A stretch of DNA of 64,000 bases from Marinoscillum sp965229915 (lineage in GTDB: Bacteria > Bacteroidota > Bacteroidia > Cytophagales > Cyclobacteriaceae): contig NZ_CBDDJZ010000001.1 of the NCBI RefSeq assembly GCF_965229915.1, forward strand, positions 3,162,001 to 3,226,000. The letters run 5' to 3'. Each line of letters starts with the position of its first letter. The stretch's first letter is position 1. Shown one piece after another: positions 27,340 through 36,757 of the stretch. The notes under the pieces are model-generated. The model worked only from the letters and a program-made list of their open reading frames with translations, did no database searches and had not been told where the DNA came from. A program made the translations under genes and the position numbers.

Positions 27340-29861
27340 TATTCCATTCCTTTATCACGCATCTTTTGGAACTCGGTGTATCGTCGGCTAATCGCAATAC
27401 CAAAACCTACCACCAAAAGCAAAGTCCCCAACCAAAGGACATTGATCCACGGCTTAGCCACCGCTTCGATAATAATCCAGTCTTTTTGGGTAGTGCTTAA
27501 TCCGAAAACAAAACTGTTGTTCTCAGGCTGGATGGACTGTATGGTGATTCTTGAAGCTAAATCGTTGATTACGTCTGGTACTCTTCCAGCCATTTTATCC
27601 TTAATTACATAGATTGGTTCAGCAGTATAAGTTTGGAATTCTCCTTGAATCTCAATGATCGCTTTCACCGCAATGTCACCTGGTCCCAAAGTGATTCCAT
27701 CCAGCTTTGATAGTGGTTCGATGTTAATGAATTTGGCCACATAGTCATTAATAAAGAATTGTGATCCCGGAGAGACGGTGATTTCCTCAATTTCACTCCA
27801 CTGCACCTCCTGGTCTGGATCCGGAAATGTTCTTACATGGGTGTAAAGGTCAGCAGTAAGCGTTCTGTTGATATCTGGAGAATAGACATTGCCCATTTGC
27901 TCATTGATCTGAATGCGGGGGTATAGTGTGAATGTTTTACCATTTGCATTTTCAAAAACAACCTCAAAGTAGCTGTTCTCAGCATTGATGATTTGCACGG
28001 TATCGCCTGCTTCCAGTATTTCTCCTGTACTGGAAATCGTCTTTCTGCCAATAATCAACTCTAGAGGACTAGCCGCATCACTAATGTCATTTAAATCCAC
28101 ATAGCCATGATCAGTGGTCAATTTCCTCAACCCTCTGTAGGTCATTTGGTAATCCGTCATTTGTCGCGGTTCATTGACAAAGAGGAGGAGGTTATCTTGA
28201 TTGATCTCATCTGGAAACTCTTTGCTCCAAAGCAGACCGGTGTTGTTCTTCGAGAGTATTTTGGAATAGCCTGAACTGAATAGCACGCCTATTAGCATCA
28301 TGGCCACACCAATGTGCGCGACCGCTCCGCCTGATAATTTGATGTTGGATTTGGCCACTGAAATAAAGATTTTCAAGTTGGCCACAATGGAGTACACTGA
28401 AGCTGTTAACAAGAGCAGGTACCAAAAATCTCTGACTTCCGCTACCATGAAAATGACAGCAGAAAGTACCAAAGAAAGGATTATCGGAATGGAGAGTTCT
28501 TGCTTGAGCTTTTCCTTATCCATTTTATTCCACCAGAAAAATTGTCCTGTTCCAGATAGTAGTGCGACTAAAATGGCAAAGTATAGCTGAAACTGGGTGT
28601 AAAATTCTACCTGATCTGCAGGCGGTGCCAGATTTGAGCTACCACCAAATGCTTCTACTATCTCATTCCACACAGGAATAGAGGTCGGGATGATCACCTG
28701 AAAGCCCATCAAGCAAAGTACTGTGGCACCCATGAAAATCCAGAATTCTCTAGAATAGGCGGAGGTTTCTTCTTTGCTTCCAGGGATTTGTTTCCAAACT
28801 CGGGCAGCCAGAATCACTGATAAAATGATAAATACAAATAGGTAGATCAGTAACTGTCCGGACAAACCGAGATCGGTAAAGGAGTGTACAGAAGCATTTC
28901 CTAGCACACCACTTCTGGTAAGAAAAGTGGAATAAACAATTAGAATGTAAGTAGCAAGCACCAGAATAATCGAGGACTTTAACGCCACGTTGCTTTTCTT
29001 GAAAGCGATCATAGTGTGTAAAGCCGCCACCAGAATCAGCCAGGGAACATAGATAGCGTTTTCCACTGGGTCCCAGTTCCAGTACCCACCAAAGTTCAGC
29101 GTTTCATAGGCCCAATAGGCACCCATCAATATCCCTACGCCAAGTACTGCAGCTGAAAACTGTGCCCATGGAAGTGCGGGGCGAATCCATTCTTTTAGCC
29201 GACCTGTGATCAAACCAGCCATGGCATAAGCAAACGGGATGACGGTGGTCGCAAATCCTAAAAAGAGCGTTGGCGGGTGGATCACCATCCAGTAATTCTG
29301 TAAAAGTGGGTTCAGACCTTTGCCATCCTCAGGAATGAAGTCTGGCTGCATTTGAAAGATAGGATCATTGAGTACATCTCTTAGCAGCATAAATGGAGAG
29401 CTACCAATTTTGATATTGAGGTAGGGAATAACCACGCCCATGATCATACTCACCAGAAAAGCCTGAGTAAAGGTAAAAACGGCCATCATAGAGGCTCTCC
29501 AGGACTTGTTGGTGTGTATAAGGATCAATCCCAAGACCGCATTCCAAAACATCCAAAGAAGGAAAGATCCTTCCTGTCCGTTCCAAAAGCTCGAAATCTG
29601 ATAGTAGACAGGTAGGAGCTTGGATGTGTACTGATACACATAATGGTACTCAAACATATGCCCGGAAATCATTACAAAAAGAGTAATGACTATTCCAAAA
29701 ATGGCAATGGCATGAACATAAAAGGCTCCCTTTGCAAAGCGAGCCCATGAATGGCGATCATCGTTGATGCTTTTGGCAAATGCATAGGTTGCCACAATGG
29801 ACGATACAAATGCCAGAATAACCAGGATATGCCCAAGGTTACCGGGAATGTAATGAATCAT
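27339..29861 (-). CDS. ccmF: Cytochrome c maturation protein CcmF/CcsA (long form)
   Basis: An 840-residue polytopic protein of the haem-handling family that brings haem to apocytochrome c. The haem-contacting WWD-type block GGYWNWDPVENAIYVPWL lies near residue 255, preceded by conserved His-containing loops (VIHPPTLFLGF). About fourteen membrane segments are followed by a long periplasmic part (residues about 540-810) with one last membrane helix. It is longer than the proteobacterial form (about 650), as is common in Bacteroidota. It lies next to ccmE. Confidence 0.93.
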   Translation of the reverse strand: MIHYIPGNLGHILVILAFVSSIVATYAFAKSINDDRHSWARFAKGAFYVHAIAIFGIVITLFVMISGHMFEYHYVYQYTSKLLPVYYQISSFWNGQEGSFLLWMFWNAVLGLILIHTNKSWRASMMAVFTFTQAFLVSMIMGVVIPYLNIKIGSSPFMLLRDVLNDPIFQMQPDFIPEDGKGLNPLLQNYWMVIHPPTLFLGFATTVIPFAYAMAGLITGRLKEWIRPALPWAQFSAAVLGVGILMGAYWAYETLNFGGYWNWDPVENAIYVPWLILVAALHTMIAFKKSNVALKSSIILVLATYILIVYSTFLTRSGVLGNASVHSFTDLGLSGQLLIYLFVFIILSVILAARVWKQIPGSKEETSAYSREFWIFMGATVLCLMGFQVIIPTSIPVWNEIVEAFGGSSNLAPPADQVEFYTQFQLYFAILVALLSGTGQFFWWNKMDKEKLKQELSIPIILSLVLSAVIFMVAEVRDFWYLLLLTASVYSIVANLKIFISVAKSNIKLSGGAVAHIGVAMMLIGVLFSSGYSKILSKNNTGLLWSKEFPDEINQDNLLLFVNEPRQMTDYQMTYRGLRKLTTDHGYVDLNDISDAASPLELIIGRKTISSTGEILEAGDTVQIINAENSYFEVVFENANGKTFTLYPRIQINEQMGNVYSPDINRTLTADLYTHVRTFPDPDQEVQWSEIEEITVSPGSQFFINDYVAKFINIEPLSKLDGITLGPGDIAVKAIIEIQGEFQTYTAEPIYVIKDKMAGRVPDVINDLASRITIQSIQPENNSFVFGLSTTQKDWIIIEAVAKPWINVLWLGTLLLVVGFGIAISRRYTEFQKMRDKGME

Positions 29862-29864
29862 AAA

Positions 29865-30269
29865 TTAGGTGTTAACTCCTTCTTCCTGATACTTGGAAGG
29901 ACACTTTAGTAATATTTTATCTGCAACGAATTTGCCATTGTGATAACCACCGACTACTACTACTTGCTCCGAACGAAGAAAGTCAGTTGGCATAGGATTC
30001 GGGTGATATACAACCTGAGTCTCATTGTTTTCATCTACCATCTGAAATTTGAATGACATCATATCAGGACTTGGTTCTATACCTACTACATGACCAGCCT
30101 CATCTTTGGTCAGTGTACCTACCACATGAATTTTGTTGTCATTGCCTTTTTCGGCCATTTCCTTAGCATCTTGGAATGATACATAGGCACTCGCATCACC
30201 AGCAGTAGACATGATCACAACGATTGCAGTCGCAATAACCAGAATTCCAAAAATGTGACTTTTCTTCAT
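29865..30269 (-). CDS. ccmE: Haem chaperone CcmE, CxxxY variant
   Basis: A 134-residue periplasmic haem chaperone with one N-terminal membrane anchor (residues about 7-25) and an OB-fold (IHVVGTLTKD, SFKFQMVDEN, VVVVGGYHNGKFVADKIL). In the standard protein the haem-binding residue is His in an HxxxY motif. Here the matching place reads CPSKY, Cys123 to Tyr127, so the ligand is Cys. A CxxxY CcmE is known from the variant System I of archaea and some bacteria, which also lacks CcmH. No ccmH gene is seen here. Confidence 0.93.
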   Translation of the reverse strand: MKKSHIFGILVIATAIVVIMSTAGDASAYVSFQDAKEMAEKGNDNKIHVVGTLTKDEAGHVVGIEPSPDMMSFKFQMVDENNETQVVYHPNPMPTDFLRSEQVVVVGGYHNGKFVADKILLKCPSKYQEEGVNT

Positions 30270-30273
30270 GATA

Positions 30274-30495
30274 TTATTTGTTTTTAAGCTCCTCTTCCAA
30301 CTTGTCGATCTTCCTATCTATCCTCCATAGATAAATGAAGAAACCTACTAACAGGATCAAAACGATTCCAACCACTACATAGATTTTGCCTTCACTTCTA
30401 AAGGTGTCCGCCATTGGTATTTGAAGTAGGAGATCGTTGAAGAAAACCGTGATATTTAAGAATAAGTTCGCAAGTATATTCATGACATTAATCAT
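30274..30495 (-). CDS. ccmD: CcmD family small membrane protein
   Basis: A 73-residue protein with one strong membrane helix (residues about 38-56) and a charged tail (LWRIDRKIDKLEEELK), the pattern of CcmD, which helps release loaded CcmE from CcmABC. The N-terminal part carries further hydrophobic residues. The sequence is short and poorly conserved, so the call leans on its place between ccmC and ccmE. It overlaps ccmC by 8 bases. Confidence 0.8.
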   Translation of the reverse strand: MINVMNILANLFLNITVFFNDLLLQIPMADTFRSEGKIYVVVGIVLILLVGFFIYLWRIDRKIDKLEEELKNK

Positions 30496-31159
30496 CCATT
30501 TTTTCAGAGAGCAGCTTGTACCTTATTTTGATGGTGGCTATCCAAAATCCAAGTAAGGACCAGCCGATCACTGCTGTATAAAAGACTTTTCTAAGATTGC
30601 TATCCAGATCATAAGCATTGAACCCTGGATTTCCTCCATTACCGGGATGTAGGCTATCAGTCATCCTTGGCAAAATGAATAATAGAGGTATTAATGCAGC
30701 AAAGGCAAAGACATTATAAACCGCGGAGATTTTGGCTTTTTGTTGCTCGTCCTGAATAGAGCCTCTCAAAATGAAGTAAGCAAAATAGATCAGAAGCCCG
30801 ATGGCCGAAGCATTTTGTTTGGGATCATTGCTCCATGGTTCGCCCCAGGTGAAGGTGGCCCAGAACATCCCGGTAAGCATCCCCAATATTCCAAATACCA
30901 CACCTACTACAGCCAGCTGACTGCTCATGATATCGTTTTCTAGCTTACCAGAAGAAAGGTACTTGATGGCATGAACCACAGATGCTAGAAATAAAAACAG
31001 CATGCCAAACCACATAGGAACATGGAAATGCAATACTCGTATGGTTTCATTCAGAATAGGCAGTCTCGGAACCTGAAACAGAAACCCACCAATCACCACA
31101 TAGACTAAGATTGCCATCGTTAGCCATTTCCACCACTTCGTCCGTATTAGGTATTTCAT
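30488..31159 (-). CDS. ccmC: Haem transporter / cytochrome c assembly protein CcmC
   Basis: A 223-residue membrane protein with six hydrophobic segments that loads haem on CcmE. The haem-contacting segment reads TWGEPWSNDPKQNAS near residue 105, a variant of the WGxWWxWD form, followed by a conserved LLIYFAYFILRG helix; His residues in VLHFHVPMWFG (about 43-53) are the usual axial ligands. The gene follows ccmB after a 44-base gap. Confidence 0.93.
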   Translation of the reverse strand: MKYLIRTKWWKWLTMAILVYVVIGGFLFQVPRLPILNETIRVLHFHVPMWFGMLFLFLASVVHAIKYLSSGKLENDIMSSQLAVVGVVFGILGMLTGMFWATFTWGEPWSNDPKQNASAIGLLIYFAYFILRGSIQDEQQKAKISAVYNVFAFAALIPLLFILPRMTDSLHPGNGGNPGFNAYDLDSNLRKVFYTAVIGWSLLGFWIATIKIRYKLLSEKMDD

Positions 31160-31203
31160 TTTTTAATTGGTTCTGAAATCCGTATTTCCAACCATTTTTA
31201 GCA

Positions 31204-31857
31204 TCATGATTTCCAGGTAAATGGAAACAAAATGAATGAGAGTGCAATGATAATAACATTCACACTGAGAAGAGTGATCAAATTTGTACTAATGTCGGCG
31301 ATTGAGCCACCCAATACCAGTATTTTAGAATTGGAGATAGAAAGCAACAGGATAGGAATAATCACTGGAAAACCAAGGATAGCCATCATCACTGCGTTGT
31401 TGTTGGTTTTGCTAGATATGGATGACACCATGGTAAAAGCCGAGCTTAAGCCCAGGGAGCCGACAACAAGGTTTAGCAGGAAAGGACCTGTTGTCTTTAC
31501 TGGAAATCCTAAGAAAAGAGAAAAAACCAGGAGAGCCAGTGTGATTAAGACCAATTGGTATACTCCATAGTATAGTAGCTTGGCGACAATGATTTGGGAA
31601 GGTCTAATGAGATAAAAATAATAGCTGGAGCGGTCATCTTCCTGAGCAAAACTTTTAGCTACTGCATTGATGGATATGAAAAGTAGGATCAACCAAAAAA
31701 GCGCATTCCACGTTTCAGCCTCAATGAACCCAGTAAATGCCAGGTAACTGGTAATGATCAGGGAGGTGATGTACAGTAAAATTCCAGCGGCAGGGTATTT
31801 TGTACGCCAGTCAATTTTAAGATCTTTGAGAATGAGCCATTGGAGTTGCTTCAGCAT
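31204..31857 (-). CDS. ccmB: Haem exporter subunit CcmB
   Basis: A 217-residue permease with six hydrophobic segments, partner of the ATPase CcmA in System I. The motif FAQEDDRSSYYFYLIRPS (residues about 69-86) and the LGFPVIIPILLL block support the call. The gene encoding CcmA is not in the window, so it must be elsewhere or lost. It is the first gene of the minus-strand run, and diverges from rfbB over 163 bases. Confidence 0.9.
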   Translation of the reverse strand: MLKQLQWLILKDLKIDWRTKYPAAGILLYITSLIITSYLAFTGFIEAETWNALFWLILLFISINAVAKSFAQEDDRSSYYFYLIRPSQIIVAKLLYYGVYQLVLITLALLVFSLFLGFPVKTTGPFLLNLVVGSLGLSSAFTMVSSISSKTNNNAVMMAILGFPVIIPILLLSISNSKILVLGGSIADISTNLITLLSVNVIIIALSFILFPFTWKS

Positions 31858-31861
31858 ACTG

Positions 31862-31869
31862 CAAAGTTA
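31862..31869 (-). promoter_or_regulatory. Promoter-like TAACTTTG just upstream of ccmB
   Basis: The minus strand reads TAACTTTG, a match to the TAnnTTTG -7 element, only 4 bases from the ccmB ATG. That would put the transcript start at or inside the start codon, so either the true start is further in, the message is nearly leaderless, or the match is chance. The rest of the 163-base divergent gap holds no other convincing site; TAGATTTG at 32009 on the plus strand is similarly close to the rfbB start. Confidence 0.25.
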
Positions 31870-32020
31870 ATCCAACTCCTTTTTTTGACTAGAAAGCTTT
31901 CATTAATTTGGGTCATCTTTGCCTTTCCAAAAATCGAAGGAATTCAACTAGTTAACGGTCCATTGACCAAGAACACCTAAAATGAAGAATGTCTGGAATT
32001 GGTCCTTCTAGATTTGTAAC

Positions 32021-33076
32021 ATGAATTTTGAGAGAAAAATATTAATCACTGGAGGTGCCGGCTTTATCGGCTCACATGTCGTGCGGCGGTTTGTACAAAA
32101 CTATCCACAGTACCTGATTGTGAATCTGGATAAATTGACCTATGCGGGCAACCTGGAGAACCTCAGAGATGTTGAGGGCGCCCCGAACTACCAATTTATC
32201 AAAGGGGATATTTGTGATGCAGCAACGATGGATCAGGTTTTTTCTGAGCATCAAATAGACGGTGTGATTCACTTGGCTGCCGAGTCACATGTGGACCGAT
32301 CGATCACCAACCCGATGGCGTTTGTGGAAACCAACGTTATTGGGACAGTGACACTGCTCAATGTAGCCAAATCTCATTGGTCTGATTTTAAAGGCAAACG
32401 ATTCTACCATGTGTCTACCGATGAGGTTTATGGGAGTTTAGGAGACACCGGATTGTTCACAGAAACAACGCCTTATGATCCTAAGTCACCTTATTCTGCA
32501 TCGAAAGCAGCTTCTGATCATTTCGTAAGAGCTTATCAAAACACCTACGGATTACCTACGGTCATTTCCAATTGCTCTAATAATTATGGGTCTTATCATT
32601 TCCCGGAAAAACTAATTCCATTAACCATAAACAATATTCGAAACAACAAGCAGATTCCTGTTTACGGCAAAGGTGAAAACATCCGTGACTGGTTGTTTGT
32701 GGAAGATCATGCCAGAGCTATTGATGTGATTTTTCATAAAGGTGCTGAAGGAGATACTTATAATATTGGAGGGTTCAATGAGTGGAAAAATATTGACCTG
32801 GTCAATCTGCTTTGTGATATTCTAGATAAGAAACTGGACCGAGAAGAAGGAACTTCTCGAAAGCTAATCACTTACGTGAAAGACCGGGCAGGACATGACA
32901 TGCGCTATGCTATTGATGCCACTAAACTAAAGAATGAGTTGGGATGGGAGCCGTCATTACAGTTTGAAGAAGGGTTGGAGAAGACTGTAGATTGGTATCT
33001 GTCCAATGAAAAGTGGCTGGAAGATGTCACCTCAGGAGATTATCAGAATTATTACAAAGAGCATTATCAATCATGA
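32021..33076 (+). CDS. rfbB: dTDP-glucose 4,6-dehydratase
   Basis: Converts dTDP-glucose to dTDP-4-keto-6-deoxyglucose, the branch point to L-rhamnose and other 6-deoxy sugars. The 351-residue short-chain dehydrogenase/reductase has the NAD motif GGAGFIGSH (residues about 10-18), AESHVDRSI, the STDEVYGSL segment with the catalytic Thr-Asp-Glu, and YSASKAASDH with the Tyr/Lys pair. It is the first gene of the polysaccharide locus. rfbA overlaps its stop by 4 bases. Confidence 0.96.
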   Translation: MNFERKILITGGAGFIGSHVVRRFVQNYPQYLIVNLDKLTYAGNLENLRDVEGAPNYQFIKGDICDAATMDQVFSEHQIDGVIHLAAESHVDRSITNPMAFVETNVIGTVTLLNVAKSHWSDFKGKRFYHVSTDEVYGSLGDTGLFTETTPYDPKSPYSASKAASDHFVRAYQNTYGLPTVISNCSNNYGSYHFPEKLIPLTINNIRNNKQIPVYGKGENIRDWLFVEDHARAIDVIFHKGAEGDTYNIGGFNEWKNIDLVNLLCDILDKKLDREEGTSRKLITYVKDRAGHDMRYAIDATKLKNELGWEPSLQFEEGLEKTVDWYLSNEKWLEDVTSGDYQNYYKEHYQS

Positions 33077-33939
33077 AGGGAATCATATTAGCAGGAGGTT
33101 CAGGGACAAGACTGCACCCGCTGACACTCGCGGTTAGCAAGCAGATGTTGCCTGTTTACGACAAACCGATGATTTATTATCCACTATCGGTGTTGATGTT
33201 GGCAGGAATCAGGGAAATTCTCATCATCTCTACTCCACGAGACCTTCCACAGTTCGAGGCGCTATTGGGAGACGGTAAATCGTTGGGTTGTGAATTCACC
33301 TATGCCGTTCAGGAAAAACCTGAAGGACTCGCTCAGGCATTTATTATAGGTGAGCAGTTTATTGGGGAAGACTCGGTTGCTCTCATTTTGGGTGACAACA
33401 TTTTTTATGCTTCAGGTTTGTCGAAAAAACTTCAGTCATGTGTCGATCCTGATGGAGGAGTAGTGTTTGCCTATCGGGTAAACGACCCTGAAAGATACGG
33501 TGTAGTTGAATTTGATGAGTCAGGGTTGGCTTTGTCAATTGAAGAGAAACCTACTGAACCTAAATCAAATTATGCAGTACCAGGACTATACTTCTATGAC
33601 AATGAGGTAGTGTCTATAGCCAAATCCATTAAGCCAAGTGCGCGAGGCGAGCTGGAAATAACGGAAGTGAATAACCAGTATTTAAAAAAGGGCAAATTGT
33701 CAGTGGAGCGCTTAGATAGAGGAACAGCCTGGCTGGATACCGGGACATTCGAATCGTTACAGCAAGCAGGGGCATTTGTTCATGCAATTGAAACCCGTCA
33801 GGGAATGAAGATCAGTTGTATCGAGGAAATTGCTTATAGAATGGGATATATCGATGCTGGTCAATTAGAGAAATTAGCTGACCCATTAATGAAAAGTGGA
33901 TATGGTTCTTATCTAAAGCAAGTACTCAAATGGAGATAA
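33073..33939 (+). CDS. rfbA: Glucose-1-phosphate thymidylyltransferase
   Basis: Makes dTDP-glucose from glucose 1-phosphate and dTTP. ATG at 33073 gives a 288-residue protein starting MKGIILAGGSGTRLHPLT, the nucleotide-binding signature; a longer in-frame start at 33013 lies inside rfbB and is not used. Other marks are KQMLPVYDKPMIYYPLS, LGDNIFY and the GTAWLDTGT block. The length fits the rfbA family. Confidence 0.96.
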   Translation: MKGIILAGGSGTRLHPLTLAVSKQMLPVYDKPMIYYPLSVLMLAGIREILIISTPRDLPQFEALLGDGKSLGCEFTYAVQEKPEGLAQAFIIGEQFIGEDSVALILGDNIFYASGLSKKLQSCVDPDGGVVFAYRVNDPERYGVVEFDESGLALSIEEKPTEPKSNYAVPGLYFYDNEVVSIAKSIKPSARGELEITEVNNQYLKKGKLSVERLDRGTAWLDTGTFESLQQAGAFVHAIETRQGMKISCIEEIAYRMGYIDAGQLEKLADPLMKSGYGSYLKQVLKWR

Positions 33940-34469
33940 TTGAAACACCTCTCAAAGATTGTTTTATCATCAAAGCACAGCTCCATGGAGATGATCGTGG
34001 GTTTTTCCTGGAGTCCTTTAATCAACGCGAGTTGGCAAAAGCTGGAATTGATTTTGAGGTCAAACAGATTAATTTTGCGAGATCCGGCAAAAATGTGCTG
34101 AGAGGTCTGCATTATCAGAAAGCACCACATGCCCAAACAAAATTGGTCGGTGTGATTTCAGGTAGTGTGGTGGATGTGGCAGTGGATTTACGACAGGATT
34201 CTCCGACTTTTGGCAAGCATTTTAGGCTGGAAATTGGCTCCAGAGATACGTTTTTGTTAATTCCAAAAGGGTTTGCTCATGGATATTACACTTTAGAAGA
34301 CGATACAACCTTTTATTATGCGGTTGACGATTTCTATCATCCTGAGGCTGAGACTGGTCTATTTTACAAAGATCCAGAGCTCAAAATTGACTGGGGTTTA
34401 ATAGGTTTGCCCATTATTTCAGAAAAGGATCAAAAACAGAGTTCTTTTCAAGCGGCAACATTGTTTTAA
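33930..34469 (+). CDS. rfbC: dTDP-4-dehydrorhamnose 3,5-epimerase
   Basis: A 179-residue cupin-fold epimerase acting on the RfbB product. The catalytic His is in LRGLHYQ (residues about 52-58), the Arg of DDRGFFLESF lies near residue 20, and the PKGFAHGYYTL block is conserved. It overlaps rfbA by 10 bases. The reductase rfbD that would complete dTDP-L-rhamnose is not in the window. Confidence 0.95.
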   Translation: MEIIETPLKDCFIIKAQLHGDDRGFFLESFNQRELAKAGIDFEVKQINFARSGKNVLRGLHYQKAPHAQTKLVGVISGSVVDVAVDLRQDSPTFGKHFRLEIGSRDTFLLIPKGFAHGYYTLEDDTTFYYAVDDFYHPEAETGLFYKDPELKIDWGLIGLPIISEKDQKQSSFQAATLF

Positions 34470-34496
34470 ATAAAATATTGACATAATAGATAAGCT

Positions 34497-35810
34497 ATGA
34501 AAATTGCGGTAATTGGAACAGGGTATGTTGGCCTGGTGTCAGGTACTTGTTTTGCAGAAACAGGGAATCACGTTACTTGTGTAGACATTGATGTGAACAA
34601 AGTGGAAAAACTCAAAAATGGTAAGATCACCATTTACGAACCTGGATTGGAAGTGCTCTTTGAGCGAAACATCCGTCAAGGGAGATTGGAATTTACCACT
34701 GATCTTAAGGAAGGAATAAAGGATGCTAAAATCATCTTCCTGGCATTACCAACACCTCCAGGTGAAGACGGCTCTGCTGACTTGAAATACGTGCTCAAAG
34801 TGGCAGATGATCTGGGTCCAATACTCGAAGATTACACAGTGGTGGTTGATAAAAGTACCGTTCCTGTTGGAACAGCTGACAAAGTACACGCGGCTATTGC
34901 TAAGAATGCCAAAGTGGACTTTGATGTGGTCTCCAACCCCGAGTTCCTTCGAGAAGGAGTAGCTGTAGAAGATTTTATGAAACCAGATCGCGTGGTGATC
35001 GGGGCTGCGTCAGAAAGAGCTAAGAAAGTAATGGAGAAGCTTTACGGTCCGTTCGTTCGTCAGGGCAATCCCATCATTTTTATGGACGTAAAATCTGCAG
35101 AGTTGACCAAATATGCAGCTAACTCATTCTTGGCTACCAAAATCACGTTCATGAATGAAATCGCCAATATGTGCGAATTGTTAGGTGCCGATGTGGACAT
35201 GGTTCGTAAAGGAGTGGGCACCGACACGCGTATCGGTAAGCGATTCCTGTTTGCTGGTATCGGGTATGGAGGAAGCTGCTTTCCAAAAGACGTTCAGGCA
35301 TTGGCTAAATCCGCTAGTGAGGTGAACTACGATTTCAAAATCCTGAAGTCTGTAATGGATGTCAATCAAACGCAAAAGGAAAAGATGATTGATCCGTTAA
35401 AGGCATATTTCAATAATGATTTGTCAGGTAAAACCATTGCGATTTGGGGATTGGCCTTCAAGCCTTACACGGATGACATTCGTGAAGCACCAGCATTAGA
35501 GAACATTACCAAGTTATTGTCAATGGGAGCCAAGGTAAAAGCCTACGATCCGGAGGCAATGGAAAATGTGGAAGGTGTATTTGGCGATAAAATCTACTTT
35601 GCTAAGGACGAATACGATGCGCTGGATGGAGCAGATGCCTTGATGATCATGACTGAATGGCCAGTGTTCAGAACACCAGAGTTTGACAAGCTAGAGTCTC
35701 TGATGAATAATAAGATCATATTCGATGGTCGAAACCTGTACGAGTTGAGTCAAATGGAAGAGCTTGGCTTTACCTATTACAGTGTAGGAAGAGCAACGGT
35801 AAAATCATGA
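34497..35810 (+). CDS. ugd: UDP-glucose 6-dehydrogenase
   Basis: Oxidises UDP-glucose to UDP-glucuronate with two NAD+. The 437-residue protein has GTGYVGLVSGTCFAETG at residues 7-23, the STVPVGT block, and the catalytic Cys261 in YGGSCFPKD. It overlaps the UXS-like gene by 4 bases, which takes its product onward. Confidence 0.95.
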   Translation: MKIAVIGTGYVGLVSGTCFAETGNHVTCVDIDVNKVEKLKNGKITIYEPGLEVLFERNIRQGRLEFTTDLKEGIKDAKIIFLALPTPPGEDGSADLKYVLKVADDLGPILEDYTVVVDKSTVPVGTADKVHAAIAKNAKVDFDVVSNPEFLREGVAVEDFMKPDRVVIGAASERAKKVMEKLYGPFVRQGNPIIFMDVKSAELTKYAANSFLATKITFMNEIANMCELLGADVDMVRKGVGTDTRIGKRFLFAGIGYGGSCFPKDVQALAKSASEVNYDFKILKSVMDVNQTQKEKMIDPLKAYFNNDLSGKTIAIWGLAFKPYTDDIREAPALENITKLLSMGAKVKAYDPEAMENVEGVFGDKIYFAKDEYDALDGADALMIMTEWPVFRTPEFDKLESLMNNKIIFDGRNLYELSQMEELGFTYYSVGRATVKS

Positions 35811-36751
35811 GCAAGCAAAAAGTATTAGTTACCGGAGGAGCTGGATTTTTAGGTTCACATTTGTGCGATCGCTTTATCAACGAGGGATATCATGTGGTGG
35901 CGATGGACAATCTTCTCACTGGTGATATTTCGAACATAGAACACTTAATGGGGCATCCTGATTTTGAGTTCCATCATCATGATGTTTCCAAGTTTGTTCA
36001 CGTATCGGGCGACTTGAAATACATTTTGCATTTTGCCTCACCGGCAAGCCCAATCGACTATCTCAAGATGCCTATCCAAACCATGAAAGTGGGCTCATTA
36101 GGCACGTTGAACTGTCTGGGATTAGCCAAAGACAAAGGAGCCAGAATGTTGATTGCCTCGACTTCTGAGGTATATGGTGATCCACAAGTACATCCACAGA
36201 AGGAAGATTACTGGGGGAATGTTAATCCCGTTGGTCCAAGAGGGGTATATGATGAAGCCAAGCGCTTTCAAGAAGCCATGACGATGGCCTATCATACCTT
36301 TCATGGCTTAGAAACTCGAATAGTTCGTATTTTCAATACTTTCGGGCCGAGGATGAGACTGGATGATGGAAGAGTATTGCCTGCGTTTATTTCTCAGGCA
36401 CTGAGAGGTGAAGATCTTACTGCTTTTGGGGATGGAAGTCAAACGCGTTCCTTTATTTATGTAGATGACCTGATCGAAGGAATTTATCGATTGTTGTTGA
36501 GTGACTATGCTCAACCCGTAAACATTGGTAATCCGGAGGAAATCACCATTAATGAATTTGGTGAAGAAATCATTCGACTGACAGGAAGTAAGTCCAAAAT
36601 CATCTATCAACCCTTACCAAAAGATGATCCGAAACAGCGGAAGCCCGATATTACATTGGCTAAGGAAATTCTTGGTTGGGAACCAAAGTATTCGAGAGCG
36701 GAGGGTTTGAAACCAACTCTTGATTATTTTAAGAAGAAAGTACTGGGCTAA
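35807..36751 (+). CDS. UDP-glucuronate decarboxylase (UXS-like SDR)
   Basis: A 314-residue extended SDR protein. The NAD motif GGAGFLGSHLCDRF is at residues about 10-23; the STSEVYGDP segment, the YDEAKRFQEA block (Tyr/Lys pair) and RIFNTFGPRMRLDDGRV are those of UDP-xylose synthase. Coupling to ugd fits the route UDP-Glc to UDP-GlcA to UDP-Xyl. A 4-keto pentose product or another SDR activity cannot be excluded from the sequence alone. Confidence 0.9.
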   Translation: MSKQKVLVTGGAGFLGSHLCDRFINEGYHVVAMDNLLTGDISNIEHLMGHPDFEFHHHDVSKFVHVSGDLKYILHFASPASPIDYLKMPIQTMKVGSLGTLNCLGLAKDKGARMLIASTSEVYGDPQVHPQKEDYWGNVNPVGPRGVYDEAKRFQEAMTMAYHTFHGLETRIVRIFNTFGPRMRLDDGRVLPAFISQALRGEDLTAFGDGSQTRSFIYVDDLIEGIYRLLLSDYAQPVNIGNPEEITINEFGEEIIRLTGSKSKIIYQPLPKDDPKQRKPDITLAKEILGWEPKYSRAEGLKPTLDYFKKKVLG

Positions 36752-36757
36752 GGAGGA

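Noticed and set aside
33013..33072. Upstream in-frame start for rfbA
   Set aside because: It would add 20 residues encoded within rfbB; the conserved N-terminus begins at the ATG at 33073.
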